Below are positions 24,301 through 32,600 of a DNA stretch of 64,000 nucleotides, piece by piece. The first letter of the stretch is position 1. Each line of letters starts with the position of its first letter. The stretch is taken from assembly GCF_037392515.1 (NCBI RefSeq), contig NC_090288.1, forward strand, positions 5,449,501 to 5,513,500. The letters are read 5' to 3'. A program made the translations under genes and the position numbers. Below the pieces are notes generated by a model. The model ran no database searches and was not told the DNA's origin. It was given only the letters and a program-made list of their open reading frames with translations. Origin of the DNA: Haliotis asinina (lineage: Eukaryota > Mollusca > Gastropoda > Lepetellida > Haliotidae).

Positions 24301-26612
24301 ATTATTACTTAACAAGTGGGTTAGAGTTTACAAAATGGCCCTTCGTAAATTCACCAGCCAGTCGGGCCAGTAACTGTGGAGATTTACTGGCCCGACTGGA
24401 GTTTTGCTTCCCATGGGCTAACGGACCGGTGGCTATTTCGTACACTGTTCTTGAGCCAATTGAAAACCAGTTGTTTTTTTTAAAAAAATAAATAAATAAA
24501 AACACAGCGGCTTCATTTTCTACACCAGGGCATCCCAATGCTTGCAGTACTGATTGGTAATTATCTTATATTGTCCATGTTTTCCCTGTGTTGATTACCA
24601 ATTGTGCGACAAGGATAATGACTTGACATTATACGAAAGGACGTGATACCATTTAGAAACTGTGTAAAGACACCTTAAATGTGTAGTATTTCCAAATCAA
24701 TATATTTTCAAGCTTTAAGAAGTAATAAATGTGTAGTAATAGGTTTTCGTTGTATAATGTTCCATTCAATACCAAAATTACAGTCATGAAAACAGCCAAT
24801 GTTTAATCTTTTTAGAAATCTGTGACCTTTAAATCTCATTTTCAAAGACACAAACGTTTTGTTGTTTGGTTTGTTTTGTTTTTGTATATAAAACTGGCGT
24901 TATAGCACAGGCAAGGAAGAAATACTCCCCAGTTTGCATATATAGGAACACCCTCCAGAACATTCCATTTGAAACAAGAGGGAAACAGGTTGTCTTCTAA
25001 ATATTGGAAAGTTCAATTTCCTCGTGCGAATCGTGTCGTGATGGTGTCTTGCTGCTGAACTAAACGGCCCTACAAGACACGTGTTAAACAGAAGCGGTAT
25101 AACGCCACGGTCAGGATGTATTGCACCAGCTTAATTGCCAGTATTCCTGTAGTAACAAAGTGTATTCGTTCAGATTACTTGCCCCGCCTGCTTGCAACAA
25201 ACGCGTTCACTGCGCTGGCTCATCTAATACTTTTCAAGCAGTAATCACTTAAAATCCGGACAGTTTTGTCTGTGTGAAAACACTCAACCGGATGTTTTGC
25301 GACAAAACCTAAAGAGTACTGAAAACATCGTTCATGTGAAACATTTTACAAGATGATGACAAACGCTTTTCATAAGCATCGTATCGATGACAAAACATTT
25401 CAAATGGGGAACGACATCATCCAGATCGTACTGATATCGCTCATGACTACGTATGTTCAGATTGCCAAAAGTTGGAAGATTTCTAAATGCATGAAAAAAT
25501 ATGAGCAAAATGTGTTGTCACAGGACGGCGAACAGTCCCAGCGACTTATGAAACGTAAGTACTGTTATGTTCCAAGGTGGCGGTGCCCCGGATACGACAT
25601 TACAATCTGTTGCTTAGCAGCGAAACTTTCAAACCCGACTAGCACATACAGATACACGCAATCAAGTGAATGCTCACGCAGTGTGTTTCTAAATAACGGC
25701 GCTAATTTTCTCCGAAATGATGACATTTCCCTGAAAAGCAATTGATCGAAGGTCTGAGGATGTTTGGAGGATTCAAAAAACGAAACGACTGAAACGCGTT
25801 TTCAAGACGGGCATCACCACAGCTTAGCGAGAGGCCTCGGGCGCTAACAGAGCTGCCGAGATGTTTTTGGAACTGGTTACATTTTTTTACAGAATGTGAC
25901 TTCTCATTTGATTTTTATTCATTTTCTAGCTTTGTTAATCTTATTCTTGTACTCAGGCAGTAGTTTGGTTTGGTTTGGTTATCGGTTAATGCCGCACTCA
26001 GCAATATTCCCATATGGACCAGACAATCCAGTGATCAAAATCATGAGCATCAGTCTACGCAATTGGGAAATGATGCAAGATGACGTGCGTCAACTACGTC
26101 AGCGAGCATGACCACCCGACCCTGTCAGACATGGGTTGCTGGATTTCTACTCGGGGCCTCCGTGGGTCCTGACGGAGTACATTGTGGGCACGGACGCTAG
26201 ATTCTCTCCATAAGTCGCGATTCCTTCAGTAACGGTTAGTCATACAGGCATTTCATACTCGTCTTGAATCTTCCTTATTAGTCGTGTTGGGTTTAGGTAA
26301 GAGACGAAACAAATTCTCTTGACAGACGCCTTAGGTAAAGGCAGAAGACAGCGATTGCGAAGACAGGGTCTCTTAATTGCTATTCCTTATATACGGGGCG
26401 TTTTGTATCTTTAATAAAATGGTCGCAACGTCTCTGACTCTTTTCAGACAACTAACCTTTGGATACCGTCTGGACTTGCTGATATATGAATGTGACGTTC
26501 TGTCTCCTCTCCGAGGACTAAAAGTGCGATCTCCCTTACAAATTGCAGACGTGGTATAGGCAAGCGTGTGGCATTTACATATTATATAAAATGGGTTTAA
26601 TGCACACACACA

Positions 26613-26646
<34 letters not shown>

Positions 26647-29600
26647 ATTTGTCTTCATGGCAACTGGTGACAGCGAGACGCGCAGAAAACGTGTCACAAC
26701 AAGTTTGTCGCCAATTACATGCAGTGAGAGAAAATACTTCACCTTGAAGCAAGTAGCCTAGAAAAAAACATTATATTACATCTGCAAGAGTTAACCTGCC
26801 GGAGTAAAGACAGTATACACTGACAACTGGATCTGACTCTAATTGCAGACGGTATCGAAAAGTTAGTACCCAGAGGACAGTCATAGAAACACTGAAACCT
26901 GATTGTCAAAGATTCAAAAGGCAAGACTTATATCTGTAGAAAATTTCTCATTATGTATCAAATCAAATAACCAGTTTTTGTGTTTTTTACTTTTGCGCAA
27001 GTAGTATAGGGAATGGCGAGAAAAACCGGTAGCGGGTACACTTTGCTCAGAAGCTTCGGAGTATAGCTAATTCTGCTACCAGCATATATATTCAACAAGA
27101 CCCTTTCGATAAGACCACTTTTAGGCTGCTTCCAATTACTCCCAATTATAGTGTATTCCCAATTAGAGCTATGCGGGTACATAGACATAGAAATATGCCA
27201 GGAACCAAGCTCTCGCGAGAAGCATATACCGAGATCCGATCGGGTCGTTTGTCCATTCGGGAAGCGAAGAGGAAGTATCACATATCGCAAGCTCGATACA
27301 CACGAATCCGAGGTGGTATAGGCAAGCCCACAACTCCCGATATATCCGAAGAATTGGAGGCCCTACTGCAGAAGTGTCGCCCCATGTTGCTTTCCGACCG
27401 AGAGAAACAAATCCTAGAGCAATCGGGACACACCTTCTACGAACACTACCAGATCCCCAAACAGTTTCTCGAACTCTACTTGCTGTGCTTTCGTCCACTA
27501 GTAGAAGCCGGCAAAATAGTTGATTTCGTCTACATCTACCCACCCAACCAATTTCGACCCTCGGCAGGCAAACTCCGAATCATTCTCGCTGATAACTGCT
27601 ATCCGGGCCCCAAGGACAGACACAACCGATGCACCGACTGCCTAGCCACTCTATCGGAACTGCCTGCTCTCTTCGGACCCGACAACTCTACGTGCAAGTG
27701 TGGTGCCACCGACCACTGCGTCGACAGCAAGAAATGTATTCTCTGGGAACAGAAAGTGATAGACTACACACCCCAGGAGCGACTTCCACTCGAGGTTCCA
27801 GAAGAGATCGAGGTTGGCAGCTGTTGTGTGAATATAGAGAACCTATACGACAACGCCTGCCTTTTCTGGAGCATAAAATACGCACTCCTCATCAACAAAT
27901 TGATGGACCGTTGTACGTGTAAGGAGAAAGAGTCTTGTATCTTATGGCGGTTATCGGAGAAAGCAGAGGTACCACAGGGGCGGGGTAATATTTGGCATAC
28001 CCCATTACCCGACTATGGTGGACCCAAGCATATGGAAGTAGCACCCCCTCCATACAGCGAACACAAAAAAGCTGCGAACGTCCCAGAAGGAGTCTACTTA
28101 TGCAAAAAGTTTGCTGTAGCGGGACACGAAGGGAAGAACCGGCTGTTATTGCTACTCGATCCCCCGACTGGGGAAACGATTCCAGTCTATGGCTACAAGA
28201 TACGAGAAACGATTCGGGCTGCCGGGGGAATAGAACGCCTACGGTTAGTGCGGGAACCGTTTCTATGCAAGCTCGGTAAAATCTGCTACTCACCTATATC
28301 AGAAAAGAAAGACGATAGAGAAATCGAATTACTGCTTCCAGACATTGGACGAGAATAGGTCCGGCAGCTCACCTAGTATTTTGGTAGATGCAGTCGTGGG
28401 CTTACAAAGGACGAATACTTATCTAGGCTAGTTTTTCGTATTCCAACTGCTTTTCGTGGTACCCTACTACTTTTTTCCCCTCAAAAAACAACACTCTACT
28501 GCATAATGAAGGGATCCCCACGTTTCGTCTTGGATGTTTCTACCTTCTCGGTCGGTGTGTGCACTGATTTGCTGTGCTTCCAGGTCTTGTAGACGACCTT
28601 CCAGAGAAAAACAGCGGCTAGCGAAAGGTAGGTCCACCTTTGGGCTGTTTCTAGTATCTGCCGCACCTTCTGGATATCCAGATGGGTCTCTTCTTGTTCC
28701 TCCTCAACGTTTTCTATTTCCTCTTCCTCATTGTCCTTATCCAGCATCGACAAGATGTCGACCAACAAATTCGTGGTTTGCTCCATATGAGCCGGCAACG
28801 TATTCGTGGTTTGTTCCAAACGAGCCGACATCGCTGCAGTTTGCTTCACACTAGCCTCTAGCCTCCCCAAGCGGTTGTAGAAGTCCTGGATGGTGGACAC
28901 AGTCGGCTCTGCAGCAGGCAATACGCTCTCGCTAGGGGGTAAGATGGCCGCAGGCAATACGCTGCCGGCAGACGTCTCACTAGCGGGAGCAGGCAATGCG
29001 TCTGTGCTGGTCGGAGGTTCTACAGCAGGCTCTCGCCATATGTCGTAGAGTCTTGTGGATCCAATACCGAAGCGCTTTTTGACCTCGCTTGCTGGGAGCA
29101 CCCCTCGAAGGGAGCGTATTTCTTGGACCTTTTCCGAAGACAAATCTCTTCTTGGTGGCATGGGGTGTTTTTCCTGGGAATATATATATATACCATACTT
29201 CCTACTTGTCTATATAGGAACCAATCCTCTCCCAGGAAACTTCTAATAATGCTTAGCAATGCTTAGTAATGCTTAGTAATGCTTAGCAAATGCTTAGTAT
29301 TATTAAGCATTTGCTAAGCATTACTAAGCATTACTAAGCATTGCTAAGCATTATTAGAAGTTTCCTGGGAGAGGATTGGTTCCTATATAGACAAGTAGGA
29401 AGTATGGTATATATATATATTCCCAGGAAAAACACCCCATGCCACCAAGAAGAGATTTGTCTTCGGAAAAGGTCCAAGAAATACGCTCCCTTCGAGGGGT
29501 GCTCCCAGCAAGCGAGGTCAAAAAGCGCTTCGGTATTGGATCCACAAGACTCTACGACATATGGCGAGAGCCTGCTGTAGAACCTCCGACCAGCACAGAC

Positions 29601-32600
29601 GCATTGCCTGCTCCCGCTAGTGAGACGTCTGCCGGCAGCGTATTGCCTGCGGCCATCTTACCCCCTAGCGAGAGCGTATTGCCTGCTGCAGAGCCGACTG
29701 TGTCCACCATCCAGGACTTCTACAACCGCTTGGGGAGGCTAGAGGCTAGTGTGAAGCAAACTGCAGCGATGTCGGCTCGTTTGGAACAAACCACGAATAC
29801 GTTGCCGGCTCATATGGAGCAAACCACGAATTTGTTGGTCGACATCTTGTCGATGCTGGATAAGGACAATGAGGAAGAGGAAATAGAAAACGTTGAGGAG
29901 GAACAAGAAGAGACCCATCTGGATATCCAGAAGGTGCGGCAGATACTAGAAACAGCCCAAAGGTGGACCTACCTTTCGCTAGCCGCTGTTTTTCTCTGGA
30001 AGGTCGTCTACAAGACCTGGAAGCACAGCAAATCAGTGCACACACCGACCGAGAAGGTAGAAACATCCAAGACGAAACGTGGGGATCCCTTCATTATGCA
30101 GTAGAGTGTTGTTTTTTGAGGGGAAAAAAGTAGTAGGGTACCACGAAAAGCAGTTGGAATACGAAAAACTAGCCTAGATAAGTATTCGTCCTTTGTAAGC
30201 CCACGACTGCATCTACCAAAATACTAGGTGAGCTGCCGGACCTATTCTCGTCCAATGTCTGGAAGCAGTAATTCGATTTCTCTATCGTCTTTCTTTTCTG
30301 ATATAGGTGAGTAGCAGATTTTACCGAGCTTGCATAGAAACGGTTCCCGCACTAACCGTAGGCGTTCTATTCCCCCGGCAGCCCGAATCGTTTCTCGTAT
30401 CTTGTAGCCATAGACTGGAATCGTTTCCCCAGTCGGGGGATCGAGTAGCAATAACAGCCGGTTCTTCCCTTCGTGTCCCGCTACAGCAAACTTTTTGCAT
30501 AAGTAGACTCCTTCTGGGACGTTCGCAGCTTTTTTGTGTTCGCTGTATGGAGGGGGTGCTACTTCCATATGCTTGGGTCCACCATAGTCGGGTAATGGGG
30601 TATGCCAAATATTACCCCGCCCCTGTGGTACCTCTGCTTTCTCCGATAACCGCCATAAGATACAAGACTCTTTCTCCTTACACGTACAACGGTCCATCAA
30701 TTTGTTGATGAGGAGTGCGTATTTTATGCTCCAGAAAAGGCAGGCGTTGTCGTATAGGTTCTCTATATTCACACAACAGCTGCCAACCTCGATCTCTTCT
30801 GGAACCTCGAGTGGAAGTCGCTCCTGGGGTGTGTAGTCTATCACTTTCTGTTCCCAGAGAATACATTTCTTGCTGTCGACGCAGTGGTCGGTGGCACCAC
30901 ACTTGCACGTAGAGTTGTCGGGTCCGAAGAGAGCAGGCAGTTCCGATAGAGTGGCTAGGCAGTCGGTGCATCGGTTGTGTCTGTCCTTGGGGCCCGGATA
31001 GCAGTTATCAGCGAGAATGATTCGGAGTTTGCCTGCCGAGGGTCGAAATTGGTTGGGTGGGTAGATGTAGACGAAATCAACTATTTTGCCGGCTTCTACT
31101 AGTGGACGAAAGCACAGCAAGTAGAGTTCGAGAAACTGTTTGGGGATCTGGTAGTGTTCGTAGAAGGTGTGTCCCGATTGCTCTAGGATTTGTTTCTCTC
31201 GGTCGGAAAGCAACATGGGGCGACACTTCTGCAGTAGGGCCTCCAATTCTTCGGATATATCGGGAGTTGTGGGCTTGCCTATACCACCTCGGATTCGTGT
31301 GTATCGAGCTTGCGATATGTGATACTTCCTCTTCGCTTCCCGAATGGACAAACGACCCGATCGGATCTCGGTATATGCTTCTCGCGAGAGCTTGGTTCCT
31401 GGCATATTTCTATGTCTATGTACCCGCATAGCTCTAATTGGGAATACACTATAATTGGGAGTAATTGGAAGCAGCCTAAAAGTGGTCTTATCGAAAGGGT
31501 CTTGTTGAATATATATGCTGGTAGCAGAATTAGCTATACTCCGAAGCTTCTGAGCAAAGTGTACCCGCTACCGGTTTTTCTCGCCATTCCCTATACTACT
31601 GCGCACTTACTTTCGCTTGGCGGTGTATTTTAGACAGACGTTGGAGCTGGGCTGCCCCGTTATACAGAGGTGATCTATAAATAATCAAGTCAGTCCAGTG
31701 ATGAATACCATGAGCATCGATCTACGCATTTGGGATACGATGGCATGTGTCAGATAATCTGACCACCCCAGTCAGTTAGTCGCCAGGTATTGCTAACCCG
31801 GATCTCTCCGGGTATTGGCTTAAGGACCTCGGCGTCACTTTGGCATTACACAATCATTTGGTAGGACCTGAATTTAGTTTAATGTTCCAGTTGTGAGCTG
31901 TAGAGACAGTGTGACCTTAAAGTGTGATTACTGCAGAAGGGGAAACCAGTGATTGCCACTTTGGTGGTATCCACGCACGACTATAGGTTTGTCGCTAACA
32001 GACCACGAAACATATTGTGGGAGCCGAACCTACAATCAGAGGAGGATCACCGCACAGCTAAGGGGCGCAACCTTCAACGGGGATTACAGCACTTAAGACC
32101 ATGGGTGTCAGCAGTAATCAAATGTTAAACATGGTAACAATAAAATGCGACACATATGAAGCTGTTGACACTATAGTATTACCATCAGTAGTAACACATG
32201 ACCTCGCAGCACACAGCTTTCCTAAATGAATCACAAAAGGCGCCTGTTGTCCCAGAGGCCTTAGTAATTCTCCCGGCTGTCACTGCCAAGATGAACTTGT
32301 GAACAGGTCGCCCAAACCACGCCATCTGCATTATTCAGAAGCTCACAAATATGTCTGTGTATTCATGCCCAGTTAAGACAAAGCCGACGTGTGTGATCTG
32401 ATTGTAATACCAGTCGACGTCGGATGGACCAAATCATGTTTATATGCATTGAATAGGGTATGCATCGTGAAACCTTCCCGAGATATGGACAGGGTTTGTT
32501 GTGATGTAAGTGACGATATCGCTCTTTGGCTATTTTCCTATGGAAAATTTATACAGTAGTTCCTATATTAGGAACAATAATGAGTGACTAGATATTATAT

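Larger units (their letters stand above)
27000..31600. mobile_element. 4.6-kb palindromic element of unknown family
   Basis: The two halves are reverse complements of each other about base 29300. Every pair of features sums to 58600, the four predicted proteins are identical in pairs, and the only asymmetry I found is at the axis (29297 against 29303). The outer ends read AGTAGTATAGGG and its complement. Immediately outside, TGCGCA (26994-26999) and TGCGCA (31600-31605) form a direct repeat, so the palindrome looks inserted as a unit with a 5-6 bp target duplication. Beyond it the flanks differ. Each arm has an outer 395-codon gene and an inner 221-codon gene, convergent. No transposase, integrase, polymerase, HUH Rep or capsid motif was recognised. 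A head-to-head dimer of a 2.3-kb element, a non-autonomous relative of a larger integrase-bearing element, or a virus-like satellite are all possible. It sits in the last intron of the USP gene. Confidence 0.93.

Noticed and set aside
26958..27543. Antisense frames over the ends of the palindrome (and their mirror copies at 31057-31633)
   Set aside because: Shadows of the 395-codon gene on the other strand. They have no conserved start context and one runs out of the palindrome.
27171..28358. Calling the 395-aa protein a transposase or Polinton integrase
   Set aside because: No DDE/RVE, HUH or tyrosine-recombinase residues could be placed. Only the ends and target duplication hint at such a mechanism.
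27000..31600. The palindrome as an assembly or read-through artefact
   Set aside because: A hairpin read-through would also mirror the flanks. Here the flanks differ and a direct repeat sits at both ends. I cannot fully exclude misassembly without reads.
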